NCBI RefSeq assembly: GCF_000454065.1
Contig: NZ_ATNE01000001.1
Location: forward strand, 312,501-376,500
Origin: Brevibacillus thermoruber 423
GTDB lineage: Bacteria > Bacillota > Bacilli > Brevibacillales > Brevibacillaceae
Reading direction: 5' to 3'
DNA: 64,000 nucleotides
Part shown: positions 1 through 7,735 of the stretch, piece after piece
How the letters are laid out: every line of letters starts with the position of its first letter
How positions within the stretch are numbered: position 1 is the stretch's first letter
Position numbers and translations under genes: made by a program
Notes under the pieces: generated by a model
What the model was told of the DNA's origin: nothing
Databases searched by the model: none
The model's input: only the letters and a program-made list of their open reading frames with translations

Positions 1-126
1 TCGCTCCAGCTCCCTGCAGAGATTCCGGTTGACAACAGCGATGCTGTGGCCGGCAAATTGTGGCCCGACCCAGTTGACCCTGATCCGCGCGTCCAACGGC
101 TCACCCCCGGAATCGGAAAATGCCAT
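1..126 (-). CDS. Glycosyltransferase, N-terminal fragment (runs off left edge)
   Basis: Reading leftward from an ATG at 126 gives 42 codons that stay open to the first base of the window. The N-terminus contains RVNWVGPQFAGHS and VVNRNL, a pattern I recognise from the start of glycosyltransferase family 4-like enzymes of Paenibacillaceae (a beta strand, then a Gly/His turn and the VNR-L helix). A purine-rich stretch (GGGGGAGA) abuts the ATG, which is closer than usual. A TTG ten codons further in, preceded by GGGGGTGAG, is an alternative start. It is transcribed divergently from pgcA and belongs to the polysaccharide island. Only the N-terminus is visible, so substrate and full architecture are unknown. 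Confidence 0.6.
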   Translation of the reverse strand, partial: MAFSDSGGEPLDARIRVNWVGPQFAGHSIAVVNRNLCRELER

Positions 127-254
127 TCTCCCCCAATATATGGCGCATGTGCAAGGCGGGTTCCGGTTTTCCTGTGTCCGCATCGTTCACCAGGACCGAC
201 CGCCGGTAATACCCTAACAACAACTGGTACTATCAAGCGGGAGTGAAGCTAGCG

Positions 255-1985
255 ATGACCGAACATTGGCAGGACCACTATCAGCGCTGGACGACGTTCG
301 CCAACCTCGATCCGGAACTTCGCGCCCAGTTGGACAGCTTGCGGGACGACCCCCACACCCTGGAAGACTGTTTTGCCAGACCGATCGCATTCGGAACCGG
401 CGGCATGCGCGGGGAGCTCGGTCCCGGGATCAACCGGATCAATCTGTACACCGTGCGAAAAGCGTCGGCGGGCTTGGCCCGCTATGTGATCGACCACGGG
501 AAAGCGGCGATGGACGCGGGCGTGGCGATCGCCTACGACAGTCGGCACAAATCCCGGACGTTTGCCGTGGAAGCGGCCAGCGTGCTGGGATGGCACGGCA
601 TTCGCGTCCATCTGTTTGACCGCTTGTGCCCTACGCCCCTGCTCTCGTTTGCCGTCCGCCATGTGGGGGCGTTTGCCGGCATTGTCATCACGGCGAGCCA
701 CAATCCGCCGGAATACAACGGGTTCAAGGTATACGGCGCAGACGGCGGGCAGATCACGCCGGCGACCGCCGAAGCGCTGCTGACGCACATGGAGGAGGCG
801 GGCGACGAGCTGCGGATTGCGGCAGCGGACGAACAGGCGCTCCGGGCGAGCGGCTTATTGCGTACGATCAGCGGCGAGCTGCTGCAGGCGTATCTGGAAC
901 GGTTGGAAAGCTGCCGCATCCCGCCAGCCGTCCAATCGGCCGGCGATCCCGTCCGCATCGTGTTCACGCCGCTTCACGGCACCACGTACGAAGCGATCAT
1001 GAAAGGACTCGACGCGTTTGGCTACCGCCACGTCACGGTCGTAAGGGAGCAGGCCGATCCGGACCCCTCTTTTTCCACCGTCTCCTCCCCTAATCCGGAG
1101 GAGCATCAAGCGTTTCGCCTGGCCATTCAGTATGCGAGAAAGGACGGCGCTGACCTGATTCTGGCAACCGATCCGGACGGAGACCGCCTCGGGGTGGCCG
1201 TGAAACATCCTCAGGGAGACTACGTCGTTCTGACCGGCAACCAGACCGGAGCGCTCTTGCTGCATTACCTGCTGTCCCAAAAACGACGAAGCGGCGCTCT
1301 TCCGGCAAACGGCGTCGTGTTGAAAACGATCGTCACGTCAGAGATGGGAAGGGCGATTGCGTCTGATTTCGGGCTGGCCACCGTCGACACGCTGACGGGA
1401 TTCAAATACATTGGCGAGAAACTGGGCGAGTTTGAAAAAACGGGCGCGTACGCCTTCCAGTTTGGCTATGAGGAGAGCTGCGGCTTCCTGATCGCCGATT
1501 TCGTCCGCGACAAGGACGCCGTGCAGGCTGCCTTGTTCATGGCCGACGCCTGCGCCTTCCACAAGGCGGAGGGGCGAAGCCTGTACGATGCGCTGCTCCA
1601 GTTGTTTGCCACCTACGGGTACTACATGGAAGACCTGCATGCAATCACCTGCAGGGGCCGGGACGGCATGGCCGCGATGGCGTCCATCCTCTCTCGCCTG
1701 CGCAGCCGGCCGCTGACGGAGATAGCCGGAAAAAAGGTGACTGTCGTGGAAGATTATCTGGCGGGCGAACGCAGGGATGTCGCCCTGGGCACAACCGCTC
1801 TGCTGACCTTTCCCAAAACCGACGCGCTCAAATACGTGCTGGACGACGCGTCCTGGTTCTGCGTCCGGCCGTCCGGCACGGAACCGAAAATCAAGCTGTA
1901 TGTCGGCGTCAAGGGTACCTCTCTGGAAGAGGCGGAAAAAAAACTGGCGTCGCTCAAACAAGCGGTCGGGCACCTGTTAAGGTAA
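255..1985 (+). CDS. pgcA: Phosphoglucomutase/phosphomannomutase
   Basis: Alpha-D-phosphohexomutase of 576 residues that interconverts hexose-6-phosphate and hexose-1-phosphate in the cytosol, feeding nucleotide-sugar synthesis. The phosphoserine loop TASHNP is at about residues 146-151 (catalytic Ser148). The metal loop DPDGDR is at 306-311, the sugar loop GYEESCG at 404-410 and the phosphate loop RPSGTEP at 538-544. All four signature loops and the full family length are intact. I chose the ATG at 255 because GGGAG lies 11 bases upstream; an in-frame GTG at 243 overlaps that ribosome site. In this island it plausibly supplies mannose-1-phosphate to ManC or glucose-1-phosphate to other enzymes; sequence alone does not decide which. 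It is monocistronic and followed by a strong terminator. Confidence 0.93.
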   Translation: MTEHWQDHYQRWTTFANLDPELRAQLDSLRDDPHTLEDCFARPIAFGTGGMRGELGPGINRINLYTVRKASAGLARYVIDHGKAAMDAGVAIAYDSRHKSRTFAVEAASVLGWHGIRVHLFDRLCPTPLLSFAVRHVGAFAGIVITASHNPPEYNGFKVYGADGGQITPATAEALLTHMEEAGDELRIAAADEQALRASGLLRTISGELLQAYLERLESCRIPPAVQSAGDPVRIVFTPLHGTTYEAIMKGLDAFGYRHVTVVREQADPDPSFSTVSSPNPEEHQAFRLAIQYARKDGADLILATDPDGDRLGVAVKHPQGDYVVLTGNQTGALLLHYLLSQKRRSGALPANGVVLKTIVTSEMGRAIASDFGLATVDTLTGFKYIGEKLGEFEKTGAYAFQFGYEESCGFLIADFVRDKDAVQAALFMADACAFHKAEGRSLYDALLQLFATYGYYMEDLHAITCRGRDGMAAMASILSRLRSRPLTEIAGKKVTVVEDYLAGERRDVALGTTALLTFPKTDALKYVLDDASWFCVRPSGTEPKIKLYVGVKGTSLEEAEKKLASLKQAVGHLLR

Positions 1986-2010
1986 CCCACCCTGTGCGGA
2001 TGGGAACGAC

Positions 2011-2050
2011 AAAGCCTCTGAAGCGGTACACATCTTCAGAGGCTTTTTTT
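2011..2050 (+). terminator. Rho-independent terminator after pgcA
   Basis: A 13-base stem (AAAGCCTCTGAAG pairing with CTTCAGAGGCTTT) closes a 10-base loop and runs into a T tract. It lies 25 bases after the pgcA stop. Its A-rich left flank means it could also stop the convergent methyltransferase unit. Confidence 0.9.
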
Positions 2051-2076
2051 CATCCGCCTGTGCAATTGGGCGCGAA

Positions 2077-2790
2077 CTAGGATTCCTGCACGTGTTGAAA
2101 CACGATCAAGCCGTTCCAGTATGTCGGATGACCGTTGCCGGCCGTCCGGACATCCAGCAGGATTCGGTAACGACCGGGCTTGGACGCGATGAAATCGAGG
2201 GTGGCTCGGCGCGGATCGGCCCAGTTGGTATCGTCAACGAGAATGACGCAGCCGTTGGCGAAATAGGGTTCGGCGATCTGCAGCGCCAGCAGTTGGTTGT
2301 GGTAGTCGTGCGGCCCGTCAAACAGGTAACAGCCGATCAGCTCCTTGTGCACGCGTTTGAAATACTCGACGTAATCCATCTCGTGAAATGCGTGGTTCCC
2401 GCTTTTATGCCGCTGAAAATAATACTGGAAACGGTCGCGCGGTCCGCCGAATGCCGAAAAGTTGTCGACCCCGATGCAGGTTTTATCGGGATGGTTGGCC
2501 AGTCCCGCCAGAAACGTGAATCCGTGCCACACGCCGACATTCACGTAGGCGTGGCCGGGCGCAAGCTGCGAAACGAAGCGGTTCAGGATGGCCCCGATCG
2601 CGAAGGTGGACATTTTCGGAATGTCCCACACACTGCGGATGTTTTCCGTCAACCGCAGCCCGTCTGCCGGCAGCACCGTATTGGTTGACTGCAGGGCGAA
2701 ATCGTCGGCAAAAAACATGTTCCCCGGCAGTTGGTCGGTCGGCTGAATGCTGCGAAACGAGATCCCGGCCAAAAAATCGGCATGGTTCAT
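2077..2790 (-). CDS. Class I SAM-dependent methyltransferase-like protein
   Basis: 237 residues. A glycine-containing motif I region (YVNVGVWHGF), an acidic end of strand 2 (IGVDNF), and the later YLFDGPHDYHNQL and ILVDDTNW segments fit a Methyltransf_24 type Rossmann fold. The start is the ATG at 2790, preceded by a long purine-rich ribosome site (GGAGGGGAAGG); the reading frame runs 68 codons further upstream but that part looks non-coding. It follows a truncated methyltransferase on the same strand and lies next to spore-type glycosyltransferases, so it probably modifies a glycan or its nucleotide-sugar precursor. The substrate cannot be read from the sequence, and the motif I glycines are less regular than usual (GVWHG). 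Confidence 0.75.
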   Translation of the reverse strand: MNHADFLAGISFRSIQPTDQLPGNMFFADDFALQSTNTVLPADGLRLTENIRSVWDIPKMSTFAIGAILNRFVSQLAPGHAYVNVGVWHGFTFLAGLANHPDKTCIGVDNFSAFGGPRDRFQYYFQRHKSGNHAFHEMDYVEYFKRVHKELIGCYLFDGPHDYHNQLLALQIAEPYFANGCVILVDDTNWADPRRATLDFIASKPGRYRILLDVRTAGNGHPTYWNGLIVFQHVQES

Positions 2791-2824
2791 GCGGAGTCCT
2801 TCCCCTCCTTCCCTTGTGACAGGT

Positions 2825-3127
2825 TCAGTCATAGGCCTGGCAGGTTTGTTCATCAGGCCCCCCGTTTTGCGTACCCTTCCAGGTGTCAACCGCAAATACC
2901 CGGCCCGCTCCCCGGTCCTTGACGGCGTGGGCCAGCCAGACGGTAGACCGTCCTTTCCACGATCCCAATTCCACAACCGTGCCGGTGGGCGCATAAAACC
3001 GTGTGAGCTGGTATAACACCATGCCCGCTTGATCGCTCACCCATCCCTGGATGGGTGCCACTTTCGCTTGAATGTCCAGCAACCGGGTGCGCAGTGTGGG
3101 CGACTGCAGGAAAAAGTGCCCGCTCAT
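2825..3127 (-). pseudogene. Truncated class I SAM methyltransferase (N-terminal half only)
   Basis: 100 residues from the ATG at 3127. They contain a clean SAM-binding motif I (VVELGSWKGRSTVW, about residues 52-65) and the strand-2 segment VFAVDTWKGT. The frame then stops after only about ten more residues. Related enzymes are normally 200 or more residues and continue with a substrate loop and an HIDADH-like segment, none of which follows in any frame before the next gene. I infer an internal deletion that removed the C-terminal half, leaving a remnant upstream of the intact methyltransferase. It could still be translated (G-rich ribosome site, CATA box upstream), but a functional fold is unlikely. 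Confidence 0.6.
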
Positions 3128-3185
3128 TGCCCGCCACCCCCTCACGTAAGTTTTCGCACGTCGCTGCCAATTTTTCCGACGATCC

Positions 3186-3194
3186 TATGATATG
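3186..3194 (-). promoter_or_regulatory. Sigma-K-like -10 box upstream of the methyltransferase pair
   Basis: On the minus strand the bases read CATATCATA, which fits the CATAnnnTA -10 consensus of sigma-K. No good AC -35 element is seen at the 15-17 base distance, so this is a weak call, supported mainly by similar boxes elsewhere in the island. Confidence 0.35.
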
Positions 3195-3255
3195 CATGCA
3201 TGTTCGATGCTGCGTGGTTCGTTGGCGGACGGGCGTTAAAATTAGGTGAGTGGGG

Positions 3256-4518
3256 TCAGATTCGGGGAACGGGTCGCCTGGTTTCGCGGATCCACTCTCT
3301 CAGCCGATGCTGCTCTTTCGTAAACACACGGAAAAACGCCGCTTCTTCGCGGGACAGGGGAATGATTTCGTGGGCAAGAAAACTGCACACCCGTTTGTTC
3401 GCCTGGCTGTCAGGGACAATGACATGCCACGAGGAATAGATTTCAACCCGGTTCTCCGCTTGATCAGAGCGGAGCGGGATTTCCAGCTCAAACAGGTTCG
3501 CGGGAATGCGAACGTTTCCGGCAAGCTGGCCGTTGAGCATCACGGTCAACTGCTGAATGTTCTGCGGCTGGGCGGGAACATTCAGGGGAATTTGTCCCTT
3601 GAGCAGCAGCGTGTCGAGTGGATGCTCGGGATCGACCTTGATGGACAGGACGAGCTGGATCGGAACCATCCGGTCCGGGAAGCGATTCATGTCCGCCAGC
3701 TTCGGGGTATTGCCGAACACCTTGTATGTTTTCACGTCGCGCAGTATCCGGTAGATGCCGTATTTCCGGTATTGGGGGACGTAGTGATCCGCGAACCACG
3801 TGTTGGAAATGGCCCCGAAGTGTTTCAGGCTGGTCTCAAGCACCTCCGGTATTCCGACCGATGCCCACTGGGTTCCCGATTTGCTGGAGCCGTGGTATCT
3901 GGCGTTGGCCAGGTAGTCTTCAATGGTACCGATGCGATGCGTTTTGGCAATCCGAATCCACAGGTCGTAATCCATGCAGAAGTTCAGCTTCTCATCCACT
4001 CCGCCAACCTCTTCCATCACCTCTTTCCGGATGAAAGCGGACGGCTGGCAGATGTGGCAGCATTCAAACAGTTCCACGGCATCGACCGGCAGTTTTGGGG
4101 GAAACGGGAAGACGGTAACCTTTTGATTGTGTTCGTTGGTGACATAGGCGTTTCCGTGAACCATGCCCCAATCGGGGTGCTCTTGAAGCGCCTTCACCAC
4201 TTTCATGACCGCCCCCGCCTCGTACGTATCGTCCGAATTCAGCCAGCCGATGATCTCTCCCCTGGCCAACGCCAGTCCCTTGTTGATCGCGTGGGACTGT
4301 CCCCGGTCAGGCTCGGCAACGAAGCGAAAGCGCGTGTCCACCTGGCTGAAATGCTCCAAAACCGCCAGCGTGTCGTCCGTAGATCCGCCGTCGATCACGA
4401 TGTGCTCCAGATAGGGATAGTCCTGCTGCAGCACGCTCTCAATCGTTTGGCGGATAAATTGCCCCTGATTGAACGACGGCGTAATGATGCTCACCAAGGG
4501 AAGATCTTCCGAAGCCAC
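3256..4518 (-). CDS. Glycosyltransferase family 2 with C-terminal accessory domain
   Basis: 420 residues. The N-terminal GT-A domain shows VSIITPSFNQ at the start, the nucleotide-binding IDGGSTDDT, EPDRGQSHAINKG, the DXD-like WLNSDDTY and a FCMDYDLWIRIA segment (about residues 1-270). A C-terminal region of about 110 residues looks like a small beta domain with the hydrophobic-polar rhythm VQLVLSIKVDPEHP...LLLKGQ. The start is GTG 4518, because AAGGAGG lies 7 bases upstream; the frame is open 39 codons further. It is one of three near-identical architectures in the island (with the genes at 6372 and 15280). Such inverting enzymes transfer a sugar from a nucleotide donor; the target is inferred to be a spore-surface glycan or glycoprotein. 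Confidence 0.88.
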   Translation of the reverse strand: MASEDLPLVSIITPSFNQGQFIRQTIESVLQQDYPYLEHIVIDGGSTDDTLAVLEHFSQVDTRFRFVAEPDRGQSHAINKGLALARGEIIGWLNSDDTYEAGAVMKVVKALQEHPDWGMVHGNAYVTNEHNQKVTVFPFPPKLPVDAVELFECCHICQPSAFIRKEVMEEVGGVDEKLNFCMDYDLWIRIAKTHRIGTIEDYLANARYHGSSKSGTQWASVGIPEVLETSLKHFGAISNTWFADHYVPQYRKYGIYRILRDVKTYKVFGNTPKLADMNRFPDRMVPIQLVLSIKVDPEHPLDTLLLKGQIPLNVPAQPQNIQQLTVMLNGQLAGNVRIPANLFELEIPLRSDQAENRVEIYSSWHVIVPDSQANKRVCSFLAHEIIPLSREEAAFFRVFTKEQHRLREWIRETRRPVPRI

Positions 4519-4567
4519 ACATATCCCTCCTTCGTTGTAAGAAGTTATGTTTCCCGGCGCGATACGA

Positions 4568-4576
4568 TAACCTATG
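4568..4576 (-). promoter_or_regulatory. Sigma-K-like -10 box for the GT2 gene at 3256-4518
   Basis: CATAGGTTA on the minus strand fits CATAnnnTA and would place transcription start about 40 bases before the GTG. The -35 region is not convincing. Confidence 0.4.
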
Positions 4577-4711
4577 CGAAGCGGTTCCGCGGCGAGACCG
4601 GGCGATTTTCCCGGCAGCCGGACGTGGTGCGGCATTCATTTTCGGCTGATCGAACACAGGAGAACGCACATCTTTTCGGAAAAACCGAAAAACGATGACA
4701 CTGCTGTCCAA

Positions 4712-4739
4712 ACCATCCGGGTGAAGAAATCATATCCTA
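4712..4739 (+). promoter_or_regulatory. Sigma-K promoter for the FkbM-FkbM-GT2 operon
   Basis: ACC at 4712-4714, a 16-base spacer and CATATCCTA at 4731-4739 match the sigma-K consensus (AC, 16 bases, CATAnnnTA) in both elements and in spacing. It lies 62 bases before the ATG of the first operon gene. This points to expression in the late mother cell. Confidence 0.65.
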
Positions 4740-4801
4740 CTCTATAAGGCAATGAATGATCATCCGGATGCCTGCCATTTACACGGAGGGGAGAACCTGT
4801 A

Positions 4802-5518
4802 ATGGACAATCGTCAAATCTTGAAGCACGCGGTCCGCACTGCCTTGGATTCTCGCAAATTTGACTGGGTCTTCCGCCAGTTTCCCAGCAGACCACAATTG
4901 ATTGCCGATAAACAGATTGCACTCGTGCTGGATGTTGGCGCCAATACCGGACAGTACGCCACCAAGCTGAGACAGCAAGGGTATCGCGGCAGAATCGTCT
5001 CCTTTGAACCGCTGTCCAAAGAATTTGCCCAATTGCGCCAACGGGCTTCCAGCGATCCCCACTGGGACTGCCAGCAGGTGGCGCTCGGCAGCACGGAGGG
5101 CTATACCATCATCAATATCGCCGGCAACTCCTACAGCAGTTCCCTTTTGCCGATGCTGGACCGGCACGTGATCGGCGCTCCCGATTCGCGCTACGTCGGC
5201 AGGGAAACCATCGCCATCACGCGTTTGGATTCGCTGCAGCCGTCGCTCATGCAATCGCACGAACGCGTCTATCTCAAGCTGGACGTCCAGGGATACGAGC
5301 TGGAGGTACTCAAGGGGGCCGCACGGACGCTGCCCCAAGTGGACATCTTGGAAATGGAACTGTCGCTTGTCCCCTTGTACCAGCACCAATTGCTGTACCC
5401 GGCCATGATTGACTACGTGGATCGCTTGGGTTTTGATCTGCTCTATCTGGAAAGGGATTTTGCAGACTACACCACAGGGGAAGTGCTTCAGGTAAACGGC
5501 ATCTTTGTGCGGAGGTAG
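4802..5518 (+). CDS. FkbM family methyltransferase
   Basis: 238 residues. Motif I is LVLDVGANTGQYA (about residues 40-52), followed by VSFEPLSKEF, the typical FkbM strand-2 acidic motif, and the YLKLDVQGYELEVLKGA segment characteristic of FkbM enzymes. It is therefore a SAM-dependent O-methyltransferase, probably acting on a sugar. The ATG at 4802 has a G-rich ribosome site (GGAGGGGAG) upstream. It is the first gene of a three-gene unit with the next FkbM-like gene 6 bases downstream and a GT2 gene after that. Co-expression with a glycosyltransferase suggests methylation of the sugar that it transfers; this is inference. Confidence 0.9.
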   Translation: MDNRQILKHAVRTALDSRKFDWVFRQFPSRPQLIADKQIALVLDVGANTGQYATKLRQQGYRGRIVSFEPLSKEFAQLRQRASSDPHWDCQQVALGSTEGYTIINIAGNSYSSSLLPMLDRHVIGAPDSRYVGRETIAITRLDSLQPSLMQSHERVYLKLDVQGYELEVLKGAARTLPQVDILEMELSLVPLYQHQLLYPAMIDYVDRLGFDLLYLERDFADYTTGEVLQVNGIFVRR

Positions 5519-5524
5519 ACGGTC

Positions 5525-6358
5525 ATGCACCCTTTTACTCATACGGAAGTGTCTTTGAACGATGTCACCATGACGCTTGTGACAAACCTGGAAGATAACA
5601 TCACCGGCGCCGAATTTCGGAGTGGGAAGAAGCTGTGGTCGGACGCGCTGGATCACGCGCGAAAGGTTCTCAAACGCAAGGACAGGATTCTCTACGCCGG
5701 CGGCCATATCGGCTCGGCGGCGATTTTCCTGGCCAAGGTGGAGCCAACCGCCATGATCTATTGTTTTGAACCTGACCCGGTCAATTACTCGCTGTTGACG
5801 ATGAACCTGGTGATCAACCAGGTGCGCAACGTCCACGCGTTTCCGTTCGCAGCGGGAAAAAAACAGGGGTTTATCCCTTTTTACAAAAGCGATTGGGATT
5901 CATCCGACCACCGCTGCGCCATGCCCCGACTGGACGATGCGGACGTCTCCATTTTTCACGGCATCCCCTACCACATCCCGATGGTGCAGCCCCCGGAATT
6001 TCTCAAGCAGAGTTATCGCAACCAAGCTCCAGACTCGTTTGACTTGATCGTGACCGACACCCAGGGGGCGGACTTTGACATTTTGGAGGCCTGTTTGCCG
6101 ATGATTGGCCCGCATACCAGCGTGATCGCGGAATATTCGCCCTACCACCTGTACCGCCACGGCACCTCCAAGCAGCAGGTCGAACGCCTGCTTCGCCTGT
6201 TTTCCCGGGCGGAAATCGTGAACTCGCTGGTCGAGGATGTCAATCCCGCCCCCGTTACCGTTGACAGTCTGCTTTCGTTCTATGATGAACACTGCAAACA
6301 GTACAGCGGCTATGTGGACATCTGGTTGACTTCACACCCAGGCCCATCTCGCAAATAG
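5525..6358 (+). CDS. FkbM-like methyltransferase, divergent SAM motif
   Basis: 277 residues. The order of elements is that of FkbM proteins: ILYAGGHIGSAAIFLAK in place of motif I, then IYCFEPDPVNYSLL, a later DLIVTDTQGADFDILEACLP in place of the usual DVQG-E segment, and VIAEYSPYHLYR. The motif I acidic residue and GAN are replaced by YAGGH. GGAGG inside the 3' end of the previous gene lies 9 bases before the ATG, so the two genes are translated as a unit. A close paralogue lies at 13632. Function is inferred to be sugar or glycan methylation; the altered SAM site leaves open a different cofactor use. Confidence 0.8.
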   Translation: MHPFTHTEVSLNDVTMTLVTNLEDNITGAEFRSGKKLWSDALDHARKVLKRKDRILYAGGHIGSAAIFLAKVEPTAMIYCFEPDPVNYSLLTMNLVINQVRNVHAFPFAAGKKQGFIPFYKSDWDSSDHRCAMPRLDDADVSIFHGIPYHIPMVQPPEFLKQSYRNQAPDSFDLIVTDTQGADFDILEACLPMIGPHTSVIAEYSPYHLYRHGTSKQQVERLLRLFSRAEIVNSLVEDVNPAPVTVDSLLSFYDEHCKQYSGYVDIWLTSHPGPSRK

Positions 6359-6371
6359 GAGAGTGAGACCC

Positions 6372-7613
6372 ATGGACACCCAATCGCTTCCGCTTGTGAG
6401 CGTCATCACCCCCTCCTATAACCAAGGGACGTATATCAGGGAAACCATCGAGAGTGTGCTGCAGCAGGATTATCCGCATGTGGAACACATCGTGATCGAC
6501 GGCGGATCTACGGACAACACGTTTGCGATTCTCTCCCAATACAACCGGCAGAGCGAGAAATTCCGCTTCGTGTCCGAACCGGACCGCGGCCAGTCCCACG
6601 CGATCAACAAAGGGTTGTCTGTCGCGCAGGGAGAGATTATCGGATGGCTGAATTCGGACGACACGTATCTGCCCGGCGCCATCCGCAAAGCGGTTCAAGC
6701 CCTGATGGCAAACCCCCACTGGGGGATGGTGCACGGAAACGGCTACTGTGCGAACGAGCGAAACCTCCCGATCAGACCGTTTCCCGTCAAACCGCAAGAT
6801 CGGCAAAAACTGTTCGAACGGTGCAACATCCTGCAGCCTGCCGCCTTCATCCGAAAACAGGTCTTGTACGAGGTGGGGGGCCTGGATGAAACGCTCAGCT
6901 TCTGCATGGACTACGACTTGTGGATTCGCATCGCGAAGCGCCACCCCATCGGCTATGTGCCCGATTACTGGGCAAAAGCCAGGTATCACGCCGCATCCAA
7001 ATCGGTCAACCAGTGGCCGACGGTAGGGCTCCAGGAAGTGTTCAGGACGAGCGCCAAGCATTACGGCACCGTGTCAAACGACTGGGTGCTGGAATACCTG
7101 TACTTTCACCACAACAAGGGCGTTTTTCCGCTGCTGACCTTTTTTCGGGCGCACGCGGTTTTTGGCGGCGCGCCGCGGATCACAGCGATGAACCGCTACC
7201 CGGACATGTGGGTCCCGCCCAGATTTCACGTCTCGATTCAATCCGATCCGCAGGCTCCCGCGCACACGCTGCTGATCAGGGGCAGCAGACTGGGCAGTCC
7301 GCCGTCTTCCCATCCTGCTTTCCTGCATTACGTGATAAACGGCAGCATGACGGGAAGGATTGCCGTGAGCGGAACGACATTCACGGTGGAACTTCCGCTC
7401 CCGCCGGACAGGACGAACCATGAGGTGGACATTTTCGCATCGTGGAACGTGAAGATTGGGTCCCCGGCGAATCCGCGCGTCATCAGTTTTTTGGCCGATC
7501 AGGTGCTTCCTCTCACGTATCAGGAGCTGCAGTTTTACCGGGCGTATCTGGCAAATCCCGCCGGAATCGCACAGTGGGTCCGGGATCATCGCACTCCTGT
7601 TCCCCGGCTGTAA
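6372..7613 (+). CDS. Glycosyltransferase family 2 with C-terminal accessory domain
   Basis: 413 residues and the same architecture as the gene at 3256-4518. It has VSVITPSYNQGTYI, IDGGSTDNT, SEPDRGQSHAINKG, WLNSDDTY and FCMDYDLWIRIAK in the GT-A domain. A C-terminal beta-rich module begins after RYPDMWVPP. I chose ATG 6372 because AGGAG lies 9 bases upstream; a GTG at 6363 lies directly against that site. It is the last gene of the sigma-K-type operon and is followed by a strong terminator. It probably extends a spore-associated glycan. Sugar donor and acceptor are unknown. Confidence 0.9.
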   Translation: MDTQSLPLVSVITPSYNQGTYIRETIESVLQQDYPHVEHIVIDGGSTDNTFAILSQYNRQSEKFRFVSEPDRGQSHAINKGLSVAQGEIIGWLNSDDTYLPGAIRKAVQALMANPHWGMVHGNGYCANERNLPIRPFPVKPQDRQKLFERCNILQPAAFIRKQVLYEVGGLDETLSFCMDYDLWIRIAKRHPIGYVPDYWAKARYHAASKSVNQWPTVGLQEVFRTSAKHYGTVSNDWVLEYLYFHHNKGVFPLLTFFRAHAVFGGAPRITAMNRYPDMWVPPRFHVSIQSDPQAPAHTLLIRGSRLGSPPSSHPAFLHYVINGSMTGRIAVSGTTFTVELPLPPDRTNHEVDIFASWNVKIGSPANPRVISFLADQVLPLTYQELQFYRAYLANPAGIAQWVRDHRTPVPRL

Positions 7614-7678
7614 CCTGCAGTCCGCCGCATGCGGTCGGCACGCCCCCCATCATCGCATACCGCCTCATCCAAACGGAT

Positions 7679-7716
7679 ACGGGGTGCTTGGCCCAATGGC
7701 AAGCACCCCGTTTTTT
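7679..7716 (+). terminator. Terminator between convergent GT2 and GT61 units
   Basis: An 11-base perfect stem (CGGGGTGCTTG with CAAGCACCCCG) closes a 9-base loop and is followed by six T. It is positioned to end the plus-strand operon. Confidence 0.9.
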
Positions 7717-7735
7717 CCTTCGCCGCCCCCTGCCG

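Noticed and set aside
1-246. Plus-strand frames through the left edge (to 217 and 246)
   Set aside because: Both are open by chance over a GC-rich stretch; the minus-strand glycosyltransferase frame is the one with recognisable protein.
127-254. Promoter for pgcA
   Set aside because: No convincing -35/-10 pair or sigma-K box seen in this short gap.
3250-4698. 482-codon frame on the plus strand
   Set aside because: Shadow of the GT2 gene on the opposite strand.
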